A stretch of 64,000 bases of DNA. Source: Variovorax fucosicus (GTDB lineage: Bacteria > Pseudomonadota > Gammaproteobacteria > Burkholderiales > Burkholderiaceae_C). Under the pieces are notes generated by a model. That model ran no database searches and was not told where the DNA came from. It saw only the letters and a list, made by a program, of their open reading frames with translations. The DNA is taken from NCBI RefSeq assembly GCF_030316825.1, contig NZ_JASZYU010000003.1:868001-932000 (forward strand), written 5' to 3'. The position numbers were made by a program, and so were the translations under genes. Positions 16,587 through 24,453 of this stretch are shown here, piece after piece. Within the stretch, counting starts at the first letter, position 1; every line of letters starts with the position of its first letter.

Positions 16587-17099
16587 GTGCAAGCCTTCGA
16601 GCGCTCTTTCCTCTTCGCCAACCGCTGGGCGCTGATCCTCTTGCTGGCCGCCATGTCGGTCATCATCTTCACCAACGTGGCGCTGCGCTACCTCACCAAC
16701 CAGTCGCTCGAGTGGGCTGAAGAGGTGTCGCGCCACATGATGATCTGGCTCACCTTTCTGGGCGCCGGGCCGGTGCTGCGCTATGGCGGCCACATCGCCG
16801 TCGACAACCTGCAGGACGCCCTGCCGCCGAAAGCCGCGCTGGCCGTGCGTGCGGCGGTGGCGGCATTGCTGTTCGCGTTCTTCGGCTTCATGGTCTGGTA
16901 CGGCTGGCTCTACATGCAGCGCACCATGTTCCAGCTGACGGCCGTGACGCAGATTCCGTTTGCCTACATCTACAGCGCCATGCTGATCGGCGGCGTGCTG
17001 CTGATCGTGCACTTCCTGCTGGTGGTCAAGGGCTATGTGCTCCGAAGAGAGTTCGCGTCCGACGCGCACTTCGATGCCAACGCCAGCGCGTCGCTGTAG
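16587..17099 (+). CDS. TRAP transporter small permease subunit (DctQ)
   Basis: 170 aa with four membrane segments and the DctQ-typical SLEWAEEVSRHMMIWLTFLGA block. It starts at GTG 2 nt after the dctP stop with no clear SD, so translation is probably coupled. It pairs with the DctM subunit 9 nt downstream to form the sodium- or proton-driven permease of the TRAP system. Confidence 0.88.
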   Translation: MQAFERSFLFANRWALILLLAAMSVIIFTNVALRYLTNQSLEWAEEVSRHMMIWLTFLGAGPVLRYGGHIAVDNLQDALPPKAALAVRAAVAALLFAFFGFMVWYGWLYMQRTMFQLTAVTQIPFAYIYSAMLIGGVLLIVHFLLVVKGYVLRREFASDAHFDANASASL

Positions 17100-17108
17100 G
17101 GAACGGTC

Positions 17109-18401
17109 ATGGACGCCAGTGTTGTTCTCATCGTTTCCGCCTGCTTCTTTCTCGCCATCGGCGTGCCGGTCGCGTTCGCGCTCGGGCTCTCGACCGTCAC
17201 CACGCTGATTCTTGCGGAGAGCTATCCGCTGATGGTGTTGCTGAAGGAAACCTTCGCCGGCATCGACAGCTTTCCGCTGATGGCGGTGCCCTTCTTCATC
17301 CTGGCCGCCGAGCTCATGAGCGGCGGCTCGCTGACCGAGGTGCTGCTGCGCTTTGCCGGGCAGTTCGTCGGCCACCGGCGGGGTGGCCTGGGTTACACCA
17401 ACGTGGTGTCGCTGACCTTCTTCTCGGGCATCTCCGGCTCGGCGCTGGCCGACGCGGCCGGTCCGGGCTCGATGCTGATCAAGATGATGGACAAGGCCGG
17501 CTACGACCGCTCGTACGCCGCCGCGCTGACCGCCTCCACCGCGATCGTGGGCCCGATCATCCCGCCTTCGATCATCATGATCATCTACGCGCTGCAGGAC
17601 GAATCCGTCTCGGTCGGCACGCTGTTCGTGGCCGGCCTGCTGCCCGGCCTGCTGATCGCGGTGGCGATGTGCATCGTCAACTTCCACGTCTCGAAAAAGC
17701 GCAACTACAAGGGCGACGGCCGCACGCCGCCGTTGCGCGAGATTCTCGAAACCACCTGGAAGGCGATCCCCGCGATCCTGCTCCCGGTAGTCATCCTGGG
17801 CGGCATGCGCGCCGGCTGGTTCACGCCGACCGAAGCGTCGGTGGTTGCGGTGTTCTACGCGCTGGTCTGCGGCAAGTTCGTCTACCGCACGCTGGAATGG
17901 AAGGCGCTGCCCAACATCCTGGAGCGGTCGGCGCTGCTCTCCGCTTCGGTGCTGATCATCATCGGCCTGTCGGCCTCGTTCGCCTGGATCCTGACCATCG
18001 AGGGCGTGCCGCAGCAGATGGCCGAATGGCTGGTGGGCATGAACCTGTCGCCGTGGATGTTCCTGATCATCGTCAACGTGTTCCTGCTGCTGTTCGGCAT
18101 CTTCATCGAACCGCTGCCCGGCGTGATGGTGCTGGCGCCGATCCTGGCACCCGTTGCCATGAAGCTGGGTGTCGACCCGGTGCACTTCGCGATGATCGTG
18201 ATCTACAACCTCACGCTCGGCATGATCACGCCACCGGTCGGCGGGCTGCTGTTCGTCACCTGCAACGTGTCGAAGGTGCCGATGTCGCAACTGGTGCGCG
18301 AGCTGGTGCCCTTTCTGTGGGCGCACGGCGCGGTGCTGGTCATCCTGACCTTCGTGCCCGCGCTGAGCACCTGGCTGCCGCGCGCACTCGGGTTCAAGTA
18401 G
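17109..18401 (+). CDS. TRAP transporter large permease subunit (DctM)
   Basis: 430 aa, about 12 membrane segments, typical DctM blocks (FPLMAVPFFILAAELMSGG, SGISGSALADAAGPG, GPIIPPSIIMIIYAL, LGMITPPVGGLLFVT). It is the ion-coupled translocation subunit. It closes the denD-dctPQM unit and converges on the Bug receptor gene, with a 24-nt perfect palindrome in between. Confidence 0.92.
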   Translation: MDASVVLIVSACFFLAIGVPVAFALGLSTVTTLILAESYPLMVLLKETFAGIDSFPLMAVPFFILAAELMSGGSLTEVLLRFAGQFVGHRRGGLGYTNVVSLTFFSGISGSALADAAGPGSMLIKMMDKAGYDRSYAAALTASTAIVGPIIPPSIIMIIYALQDESVSVGTLFVAGLLPGLLIAVAMCIVNFHVSKKRNYKGDGRTPPLREILETTWKAIPAILLPVVILGGMRAGWFTPTEASVVAVFYALVCGKFVYRTLEWKALPNILERSALLSASVLIIIGLSASFAWILTIEGVPQQMAEWLVGMNLSPWMFLIIVNVFLLLFGIFIEPLPGVMVLAPILAPVAMKLGVDPVHFAMIVIYNLTLGMITPPVGGLLFVTCNVSKVPMSQLVRELVPFLWAHGAVLVILTFVPALSTWLPRALGFK

Positions 18402-18403
18402 CG

Positions 18404-18427
18404 CTGGCGCCGCGCGCGCGGCGCCAG
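18404..18427. terminator. Perfect 24-nt palindrome between convergent genes
   Basis: CTGGCGC, then CGCGCGCGCG, then GCGCCAG; the whole 24 nt is its own reverse complement. It starts 2 nt after the dctM stop and ends 2 nt before the stop of the Bug gene. It can fold in either transcript. There is no T-run, so it would act as a bidirectional 3' end structure rather than a classic intrinsic terminator. Confidence 0.55.
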
Positions 18428-18429
18428 GC

Positions 18430-19413
18430 TCAATCGACCCGGATGTCGGCGCGCGCGGCCACTGCGCGCATCTGCGGCAGTTCGCGCTCGACCCGCTCGC
18501 GCAGTGCGCTGCCAGGTCCCCACAACGGTGTCAGGCCCAAATCGACCAGTTTCTTCTTGAACGCGGGGGCGCGCGCGGCATCGGCCAACGCCGCCTCCAA
18601 CTTCGCCTGCACCGGCGCGGGCAGCCCGGCCGGTGCGAGCAACGCGAACCAGGTGCCCATGTCGAAGCCTGGGTAGCCGCTCTCGGCCACGGTCGGCACG
18701 GCGGGCAGCAGCGCCAGCCGTTGCGCGCCGAGCGCGGCAATCGGCCGGATCTTGCCCGCCTTGATCAGCGGCGCCGAGGCGACCACGGTGTCCACCGCCA
18801 CCTGCACCTGCCCGCCCATCAGCGCCGTGAGGCTGGGCGAGCTGCCGTTGAACGGCACATGAACCATCTGGATGCCGGCGGCGGACTTGAGCATCTCGCC
18901 GCCGAAATGCACCGAGGAGCCGGTGCCGAAAGAGCCGTAGGAGAACTTGTCGGGCGCGGCCTTGGCCTGGGCCACGAGGTCCTTGAGAGAGGTGCCCGGC
19001 GTGTCCTTGCCGGCCACCAGCAGCAGCCCCATGTCGGCCACCAGGCCCAGCGGCGTGAAGCTGCGGATCGGGTCATAGGGCAGGTTCGTGCGGATGGCGG
19101 GGTTCAGCGTGAGCGTCGTGCTGGAGCCCAGCAGCAGCGTGTAGCCGTCGGCCGGCGCCTTGGCCACCAGCGAGGCCGCCACCACCGTGCCGGCGCCCGC
19201 CCGGTTCTCGACCACCATGGGCTGGCCTAGCTTCTCGCCCATCGAACTGGCCAGCAGCCGGCCCAGGATGTCGGTGGCGCCACCCGGCGCGAAGGGCACG
19301 ACCAGCTTGATGGGGCGCTCGGGGTAGCCCTGCGCCAGCACGGCGGACGGCGCGGCACATGCCGCAGCGGCTGCCAGCAGGCAGGAGAGAAAGCGGGAAC
19401 GGGTCAGCGGCAT
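18430..19413 (-). CDS. Bug-family (TctC) periplasmic solute-binding protein
   Basis: 327 aa. Signal peptide residues 1-28 ending VLA-Q, then the Bug signature YPERPIKLVVPFAPGGATD and FNGSSPSLTALMGGQVQ. Bug proteins bind carboxylates and related small molecules in the periplasm; many lack a cognate membrane pair, as here. The start at 19413 is set by the signal peptide. It lies 57 nt downstream of an amidase on the same strand, and a LysR gene is divergent from the amidase, which suggests an amide or its acid product as ligand. Confidence 0.88.
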   Translation of the reverse strand: MPLTRSRFLSCLLAAAAACAAPSAVLAQGYPERPIKLVVPFAPGGATDILGRLLASSMGEKLGQPMVVENRAGAGTVVAASLVAKAPADGYTLLLGSSTTLTLNPAIRTNLPYDPIRSFTPLGLVADMGLLLVAGKDTPGTSLKDLVAQAKAAPDKFSYGSFGTGSSVHFGGEMLKSAAGIQMVHVPFNGSSPSLTALMGGQVQVAVDTVVASAPLIKAGKIRPIAALGAQRLALLPAVPTVAESGYPGFDMGTWFALLAPAGLPAPVQAKLEAALADAARAPAFKKKLVDLGLTPLWGPGSALRERVERELPQMRAVAARADIRVD

Positions 19414-19470
19414 GGTGCGAAGCTCCAGGTTGGCAAACGGTGCAAGACAAACAAGCAAGAAACGGGGCGT

Positions 19471-20946
19471 TCAGCCGAGCAAGGGGCTGCGCACCCGCGC
19501 ATGGCCGCTGGCCTGGTCGTAGGCATGGCCGAGCTGCAGCACGGCCATGTCGGCCTGCGCCGGGCCGATGATCTGCAGGCCGGCCGGCAGCCCGCCCGCG
19601 CCGAAGCCGGCGGGCGCGGCCAGCGCCGGCAGGCCGGCCATGGTGGCGGGCACCACCGCCTGCATCCAGCGGTGGTAGGTGTCCATGGTGCGGCCGCCCA
19701 CCTCGTGCGGCCAGTCGAGCGCCACGTCGAAGGGGAACACCTGCGCCGAGGGCATCACCAGGAAGTCGTACTGCGCGAACAGGCCGTGCAGCACCTGGTA
19801 CCAGGCCGAGCGAGTGCGTGCGGCGTCGTACACCTGCATGGCGCTTAGCTGCAGGCCGCGCTCGATCTCCCACACCGCCTCGGGCTTGAGCAGCCCGCGT
19901 GTCGCGGCGTCGCGGTAGAGCCCCCCGTTGGCGCCCGCCACCGCGAAGCTGCGCAGGTCAATCCAGGCGCGCCACATCTGCTCGAGGTCGAACGGCGGCA
20001 GCACCGCCTCGACCGTGCAACCCACCGTCTCGAAATGCCGCAGCGCATGCGTGCAGGTGTCGAGCACGCCGGGCTCGGTCGGCAGGTGGCCGCCCAGGTC
20101 GCCGAGCCAGCCGATGCGCATGCCGCGGAAGTCGCGCCCCAGCGGCTGCTTCAGGAAGCCGCCAACCTCGGCGTTCCGGTGCGTGAGCGGCAGGCGCGCG
20201 TCGAAACCGGCCTGCACCGACAGCAGCATCGCCAGGTCGGGAATGTTGCGCGCCATCGGCCCGGCCACGCTGAACTGCTGGAAGAACACCTCCTCGGTCG
20301 GCCCGTGCGGCACGCAGCCGATGGAGGTGCGCAGGCCATACACGTTGTTGAAGGCCGCCGGCGTGCGCAGCGAGCCCATCATGTCGGAGCCGTCGGCCAC
20401 CGGCAGCATGCGCAGCGCCACCGCCACGCCTGCGCCGCCGCTGCTGCCGCCTGCCGAGCGCGCCGGATCGAAAGCGTTGCGCGTGGCGCCGTACACCGGG
20501 TTGTAGGTGTGGCCGCCCAGGCCGAACTCCGGCGTGTTGGTGCGCCCGACGAACAACGCGCCGCCCGCGCGCATACGCTCGAACACCACCGCATCGGCCC
20601 GCGTGACCTGGCCGCGAAAGATCGGCGAGCCCCGGGTTGTGACCATGCCGGCCACCGGCATGATGTCCTTGGGCGCCTGCGGAAATCCGTGCAGCGGGCC
20701 GAGGCTGCGACCCTGCGCCAGTTGCGCGTCGCGCTGCACGGCCTGGGCGTGCAGCGCCGTGCGGTCGGCACCGGCCACGATGGCATTGACCACGGGATTG
20801 AAGCGGTCGATCTGCACCAGGAACGCGTCGAGCACTTCGACGCACGAGACCTCGCGGGCATGGATGGCGCGCGATAAAGCGGTGGCCGTGAGGTCCACGA
20901 TGTCCGATGCGGGGGCTGCAACGGCGGCCGAAGGGGAAATCTGCAT
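19471..20946 (-). CDS. Amidase signature family hydrolase
   Basis: 491 aa. The Ser-cisSer-Lys triad is in place: Lys in APKDIMPVAG, the glycine-serine motif AGGSSGGAGVAVAL, and the nucleophile Ser in GSDMMGSLRTPAAFN. The family hydrolyses amides to acid and ammonia, and some members serve as GatA-like subunits; this one is a stand-alone catabolic type since no gatB/C is near. The ATG at 20946 is preferred over the earlier in-frame ATG at 21006, which would run into the divergent promoter region. First gene of a probable amidase-Bug operon controlled by the divergent LysR gene. Confidence 0.88.
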   Translation of the reverse strand: MQISPSAAVAAPASDIVDLTATALSRAIHAREVSCVEVLDAFLVQIDRFNPVVNAIVAGADRTALHAQAVQRDAQLAQGRSLGPLHGFPQAPKDIMPVAGMVTTRGSPIFRGQVTRADAVVFERMRAGGALFVGRTNTPEFGLGGHTYNPVYGATRNAFDPARSAGGSSGGAGVAVALRMLPVADGSDMMGSLRTPAAFNNVYGLRTSIGCVPHGPTEEVFFQQFSVAGPMARNIPDLAMLLSVQAGFDARLPLTHRNAEVGGFLKQPLGRDFRGMRIGWLGDLGGHLPTEPGVLDTCTHALRHFETVGCTVEAVLPPFDLEQMWRAWIDLRSFAVAGANGGLYRDAATRGLLKPEAVWEIERGLQLSAMQVYDAARTRSAWYQVLHGLFAQYDFLVMPSAQVFPFDVALDWPHEVGGRTMDTYHRWMQAVVPATMAGLPALAAPAGFGAGGLPAGLQIIGPAQADMAVLQLGHAYDQASGHARVRSPLLG

Positions 20947-21029
20947 GCGTCTCCAAGGGAAATATGACGGGAGGAAGTCAGAATAAGCTGCCGCCAGCCT
21001 GACCACAATCGCCGTTTATTTCACGTGCC

Positions 21030-21046
21030 TTTGCGTTTTACGCAAA
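21030..21046. promoter_or_regulatory. LysR-type operator palindrome
   Basis: TTTGCGT-TTT-ACGCAAA, a perfect inverted repeat with 7-nt arms, in the 116-nt region between the amidase and the LysR gene and 16 nt before the LysR ATG. It has the T-N11-A layout of LysR recognition sites. No other repeat of this quality is seen in the region. Confidence 0.65.
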
Positions 21047-21062
21047 CCTCCGAGGGCCTTCG

Positions 21063-21974
21063 ATGCGTTCCAGCCGACTTCAGGACACCGCCCTGCGCTA
21101 CTTTCTCGAGGTGGTGCGCAGCGGATCGGTCAGCGAGGCGGCCGGGCGGCTCAACGTGTCGCCCTCGGCGGTGAGCCGACAGGTCGCGGCGCTGGAAGAG
21201 CTGCTGGGCGTGCCGCTGTTCGAGCGCCACGCGCGCGGCATGGCGCCCAGCGCGGCCGGAGAGCTGCTGGCCGCGCATGCACGCCGTGGTGCCATGGAGG
21301 CCGACCGCGTGGTGTCCGACATCCAGGCGCTGCAGGGGCTGCGGCGCGGGTTGGTGCGCCTGGGCAGTTCGTCGGGCTTCGCGATCGAGTTCCTGCCGCG
21401 GGTGATGGCCGGGTTTCGCGCGAACTACCCGGGCATCCTGTTTCACCTGCGGGTGGTCGCTCCGGCCCAGGTGACCACCGCCGTGCTCAACGGCGACGTG
21501 GACATCGGCCTCACCTACAGCCGCGCCGCCGAACGCGACATCCAGGTGCAGCACATGCAGGTGGCGCCGGTGTACGCCATCATGCGGCCCGACCATGCAC
21601 TGGCGCGCTTTCCCACGGTCACGCTGACGCAGATGCACCCGTACCCGATCGCCCTGCCCGAGCGCGACAACACCGTGCGCCAGCTGTTCGACATCGGCTG
21701 CAGCCAGCGCCGCCTGGTGTTCGACCCGGTGCTGGTCAGCGACCATTTCGAGTCGCTCACCAACTTCGTGCTGCATGGCGGCGGGCTGTCGATCTCGGGC
21801 GAAGTGACGGTGCGCGACCGCGTGCAGCGCGGCGAGCTGCATGCAGCGCCGATCCGCGAACGCGGCATGAATGGCCGCGCGATCGAGGTGCAGACCCTGG
21901 CCGGGCGCACCCTGCCGCAGGGCATCGTCGCCTTCCTCGAGTATTTGCGGGCGCAGCTGGCGCCGCCCGGGTGA
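21063..21974 (+). CDS. LysR-family transcriptional regulator
   Basis: 303 aa. N-terminal winged helix (residues ~8-67, VSEAAGRLNVSPSAVSRQVAALEELLGVPLFERHARG) given here only by its ends VSEAAGRLNVSPSAVSR and LFERHARGM, followed by the periplasmic-binding-like effector domain. It is divergent from the amidase-Bug pair, with a perfect palindrome 16 nt before its own start. Inference: it regulates the amidase-Bug operon and itself in response to a related acid or amide. Confidence 0.9.
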   Translation: MRSSRLQDTALRYFLEVVRSGSVSEAAGRLNVSPSAVSRQVAALEELLGVPLFERHARGMAPSAAGELLAAHARRGAMEADRVVSDIQALQGLRRGLVRLGSSSGFAIEFLPRVMAGFRANYPGILFHLRVVAPAQVTTAVLNGDVDIGLTYSRAAERDIQVQHMQVAPVYAIMRPDHALARFPTVTLTQMHPYPIALPERDNTVRQLFDIGCSQRRLVFDPVLVSDHFESLTNFVLHGGGLSISGEVTVRDRVQRGELHAAPIRERGMNGRAIEVQTLAGRTLPQGIVAFLEYLRAQLAPPG

Positions 21975-22053
21975 TCGCGGCGCGGGCGGTTCACGAAGAT
22001 GTAACCGGCGGGCGCCATGCTGCGGCCTTCCATTTCCGAAAGAGCCGCCTGCC

Positions 22054-22569
22054 ATGTTCCCCACCAAGACCGACAAGGCTCGCAACGAGCTGCAGGGCGG
22101 CCAGCGCACCCTGAGCCAGCGCGAGCGCGCGCTGCTGCTGATGGCCGATGGCCGGCGTTCGCTGACCGACTTCAGCCCCCTGTTCCCCAACCGGGGCGAG
22201 GCCAGGGACGCGATCCGGGCCCTGGCGCAGCGCGGCTACCTGCACGAGCCGCCGGCCGCACCGCAACCCGCGGCCGAGCCCGAGCCCGTCCACCGCGCGA
22301 CCTCGACCGACACATTCGACGGCAAGCGCTCGCTGGCCACCACGCGCATGTTCCTGTTCGACATCTGCGAGCGCATGTTCGTGCGGCGCGACCCCGGGTT
22401 CGCGCTGCAGATGCGCGACGCCCTGCGCGAGGCCCGCGACCGCGAGGCCATGCTGGCCATCGCTGCGCTGATGCTCACCGAGATCGAGAAGGCCGCCGGC
22501 ACGGAGCGCGCCGAATCGCTGCGCGAGCGCATCGACCGGCTGCTGCCGCCGGCCGAATTGGTGCACTGA
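22054..22569 (+). CDS. Hypothetical protein with winged-helix-like N-terminus
   Basis: 171 aa, not recognised. Residues 15-65 look like a small winged helix (LSQRERALLLMADGRRSL ... AIRALAQRGYL), then a Pro/Ala-rich linker (residues 66-85), then a helical region with CERMFVRRDPGFALQMRDAL and a C-terminal amphipathic stretch. No signal peptide or membrane segment. It sits alone between the LysR gene and the glycine riboswitch. The start at 22054 is chosen because the earlier part of the frame overlaps the LysR gene. A DNA- or RNA-binding role is only a guess from the N-terminal pattern. Confidence 0.65.
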   Translation: MFPTKTDKARNELQGGQRTLSQRERALLLMADGRRSLTDFSPLFPNRGEARDAIRALAQRGYLHEPPAAPQPAAEPEPVHRATSTDTFDGKRSLATTRMFLFDICERMFVRRDPGFALQMRDALREARDREAMLAIAALMLTEIEKAAGTERAESLRERIDRLLPPAELVH

Positions 22570-22610
22570 CGCGAAACCCCCTCGCTTCGCGATCCACTAC
22601 ACTCGCCAGG

Positions 22611-22687
22611 GTCAGGAGAGCGCCCCGCCAGCCGGGGCCGCCGAAGGCGCAGGAACCCTCCGAACGCTCAGGCAAAAGGACTGACAA
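22611..22687 (+). ncRNA. Glycine riboswitch, first aptamer
   Basis: The conserved aptamer elements appear in order: AGGAGAGCGCC, GCCGAAGGCGCAGGAA and CTCAGGCAAAAGGACTGACA. This is the first half of the tandem glycine riboswitch that controls glycine cleavage genes. It begins 41 nt after the hypothetical gene. Confidence 0.92.
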
Positions 22688-22688
22688 G

Positions 22689-22708
22689 ACGCCCGCGCAA
22701 TCGGGCGT
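22689..22708 (+). other. Hairpin in the riboswitch linker
   Basis: ACGCCCG (22689-22695), loop CGCAAT, CGGGCGT (22702-22708), followed by TTCCTTG. A 7-bp GC-rich hairpin with a short T-rich tail between the two aptamers, where tandem glycine riboswitches usually have only a short linker. Confidence 0.7.
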
Positions 22709-22713
22709 TTCCT

Positions 22714-22800
22714 TGCTGGAGAGAGGCCGATCCACGTCGGCCCACCGAAGGAGCAAACCCCGATCGTGGGGCGAATCTCTCAGGTACCAGGGACAGCAGG
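22714..22800 (+). ncRNA. Glycine riboswitch, second aptamer
   Basis: Conserved elements GCTGGAGAGAGGCC, CACCGAAGGAGCAAA and AATCTCTCAGGTACCAGGG match the second aptamer. The expression platform would be the 52 nt between it and the gcvT ATG at 22853. Glycine binding is expected to turn on gcvTHP. Confidence 0.93.
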
Positions 22801-22852
22801 GGTGGCCCATGGCGTCGCGCCATGGAATTCGACTGCCCCTCTGGAAAGCCCC

Positions 22853-24022
22853 ATGGCCGCTCCGTCCGACAACGCAACGCTTCTGAAGACCCCGCTCCAC
22901 GGCCTCCATGTCGAGCTCGGCGCCCGCATGGTGCCCTTTGCGGGCTATTCGATGCCGGTGCAGTACCCGGCTGGCCTGATGGCCGAGCACAGGCACACGC
23001 GTGAGGCGGCCGGCCTGTTCGACATCTCGCACATGGGCCAGTTGCGCCTCAGCGGTCCGGACGCGGCCGCAGCGTTCGAGAGCCTGATGCCGGTCGACGT
23101 GATCGATCTGCCGGTCGGCAAGCAGCGCTACGGCCTGCTGCTGAACGACGCGGGCGGCATCCTCGACGACCTGATGTTCTTCCGGGAGGGCGACGATTCG
23201 CTCTTCGTGATCGTCAACGGCGCCTGCAAGGTCGACGATATCGCCCACATCACGGCGAAGATCGGCGCGCGCTGCGCAGTGCAGCCGCTGCCCGACCATG
23301 CGCTGCTGGCGCTGCAGGGGCCGCAAGCGGCGGCCCTGCTTTCGGCCCTGTCGCCGGGCATCGAGCGCTTCGTGTTCATGACGGGCGGCAACGTGAAGAT
23401 CGGCGGCATCGATGCCTTCGCCACGCGCAGCGGCTACACGGGGGAGGATGGCTTCGAGATCTCCGTCGCGGCCGCCGACGCCGAGGCGCTGGCGCGGCTG
23501 CTGCTCGCGCAACCGGCGGTCAAGCCGATCGGCCTGGGCGCGCGCAATTCGCTGCGGCTCGAGGCCGGCCTCTGCCTCTATGGCAGCGACATCGACACCA
23601 CCACCACGCCGGTCGAGGCCTCGCTCAACTGGGCGATGCAGAAGGTGCGCCGTGCCGGCGGCGCGCGCGCAGGCGATTTTCCGGGCGCCGAGAAAGTGCT
23701 GGCGCAGTTGGCGGTGGCCAGCACCGGCGCGGCCGGTACCACCGATCACAAGACGCTGACGCGCAAGCGGGTCGGCCTGGTCGCGCTGGAGCGCGTGCCG
23801 GTGCGCGACGGCTCGCCGCTCGAATCCTTCGAAGGCCACCCGATCGGGCAGGTCACGAGCGGCCTGCTCGGCCCGACCGCAGACCGGCCGGTCGCGATGG
23901 GCTATGTGGCCACCGCGTTCTCGGCGCCCGGCACGCGCATCCAGGCCATCGTGCGCGGCAAGCCCGTGCCGATGGAGGTGACCACGATGCCGTTCGTGCC
24001 CACCCGATACTTCCGCGGCTGA
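22853..24022 (+). CDS. gcvT: Glycine cleavage system T protein (aminomethyltransferase)
   Basis: 389 aa. Family blocks are clear: PFAGYSMPVQY, GLFDISHMGQL, YTGEDGFEI, IGLGARNSLRLEAGLCLYG. It transfers the methylene group from the aminomethyl-lipoyl H protein to tetrahydrofolate, releasing ammonia. The protein is a little longer than usual because of a ~25-residue Ala/Gly/Thr-rich insertion before the C-terminal barrel. The start at 22853 follows GGAAAG and leaves the riboswitch fully upstream; the frame is open into the second aptamer but that part is not coding. Confidence 0.95.
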   Translation: MAAPSDNATLLKTPLHGLHVELGARMVPFAGYSMPVQYPAGLMAEHRHTREAAGLFDISHMGQLRLSGPDAAAAFESLMPVDVIDLPVGKQRYGLLLNDAGGILDDLMFFREGDDSLFVIVNGACKVDDIAHITAKIGARCAVQPLPDHALLALQGPQAAALLSALSPGIERFVFMTGGNVKIGGIDAFATRSGYTGEDGFEISVAAADAEALARLLLAQPAVKPIGLGARNSLRLEAGLCLYGSDIDTTTTPVEASLNWAMQKVRRAGGARAGDFPGAEKVLAQLAVASTGAAGTTDHKTLTRKRVGLVALERVPVRDGSPLESFEGHPIGQVTSGLLGPTADRPVAMGYVATAFSAPGTRIQAIVRGKPVPMEVTTMPFVPTRYFRG

Positions 24023-24060
24023 TCTCTTTTTTCTTCCCTCCTTTCTTCTCTTCTTTCTTC
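24023..24060 (+). promoter_or_regulatory. Pure pyrimidine tract before the gcvH Shine-Dalgarno
   Basis: 38 consecutive C/T bases fill the space from the gcvT stop to the AGGAG ribosome site of gcvH. In the mRNA this is an unstructured U/C-rich leader of the type bound by ribosomal protein S1. Very unlike the surrounding GC-rich sequence. Confidence 0.6.
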
Positions 24061-24070
24061 AGGAGCCCCC

Positions 24071-24445
24071 ATGACCGTCAAGTTCACCAAAGACCACGAG
24101 TGGGTCGAATCCACCAGCGGCGACACCGCCACCGTCGGCATCACCGTGCACGCGCAGGATGCGCTGGGCGACGTGGTGTTCGTCGACCTGCCCGAAGTCG
24201 GCAAGACCTTCGCACAGGGCGAAGTCGCCGGCGTGGTCGAGTCGGTCAAGGCTGCAGCCGATGTGTTCATGCCCGTGTCGGGCGAGATCACCGAAGTCAA
24301 CGAGGCGCTGCGCGCCGACCCGTCGCTCGCCAACAGCGCCCCCCTCGCGGCCGGCTGGTTCTTCAAGGTCAAGCTCAGCGACGCGCTGCAGCTCGATGCG
24401 CTGATGGACGCAACCACCTACGACAAATTCGCCGAAGAAGCCTGA
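24071..24445 (+). CDS. gcvH: Glycine cleavage system H protein (lipoyl carrier)
   Basis: 124 aa, family length. Lipoyl-lysine K60 in VVESVKAAADV, with KDHEW at the N-terminus and SGEITEVN after the lipoyl loop. It shuttles the aminomethyl group between P, T and L proteins. AGGAG lies 5 nt before the ATG, directly after a 38-nt pyrimidine tract. gcvP starts 8 nt after its stop. Confidence 0.97.
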   Translation: MTVKFTKDHEWVESTSGDTATVGITVHAQDALGDVVFVDLPEVGKTFAQGEVAGVVESVKAAADVFMPVSGEITEVNEALRADPSLANSAPLAAGWFFKVKLSDALQLDALMDATTYDKFAEEA

Positions 24446-24453
24446 TCGATCCC

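Noticed and set aside
20507..20986. Small + strand frames opposite the amidase gene
   Set aside because: Shadows of the amidase with no ribosome site or family resemblance.
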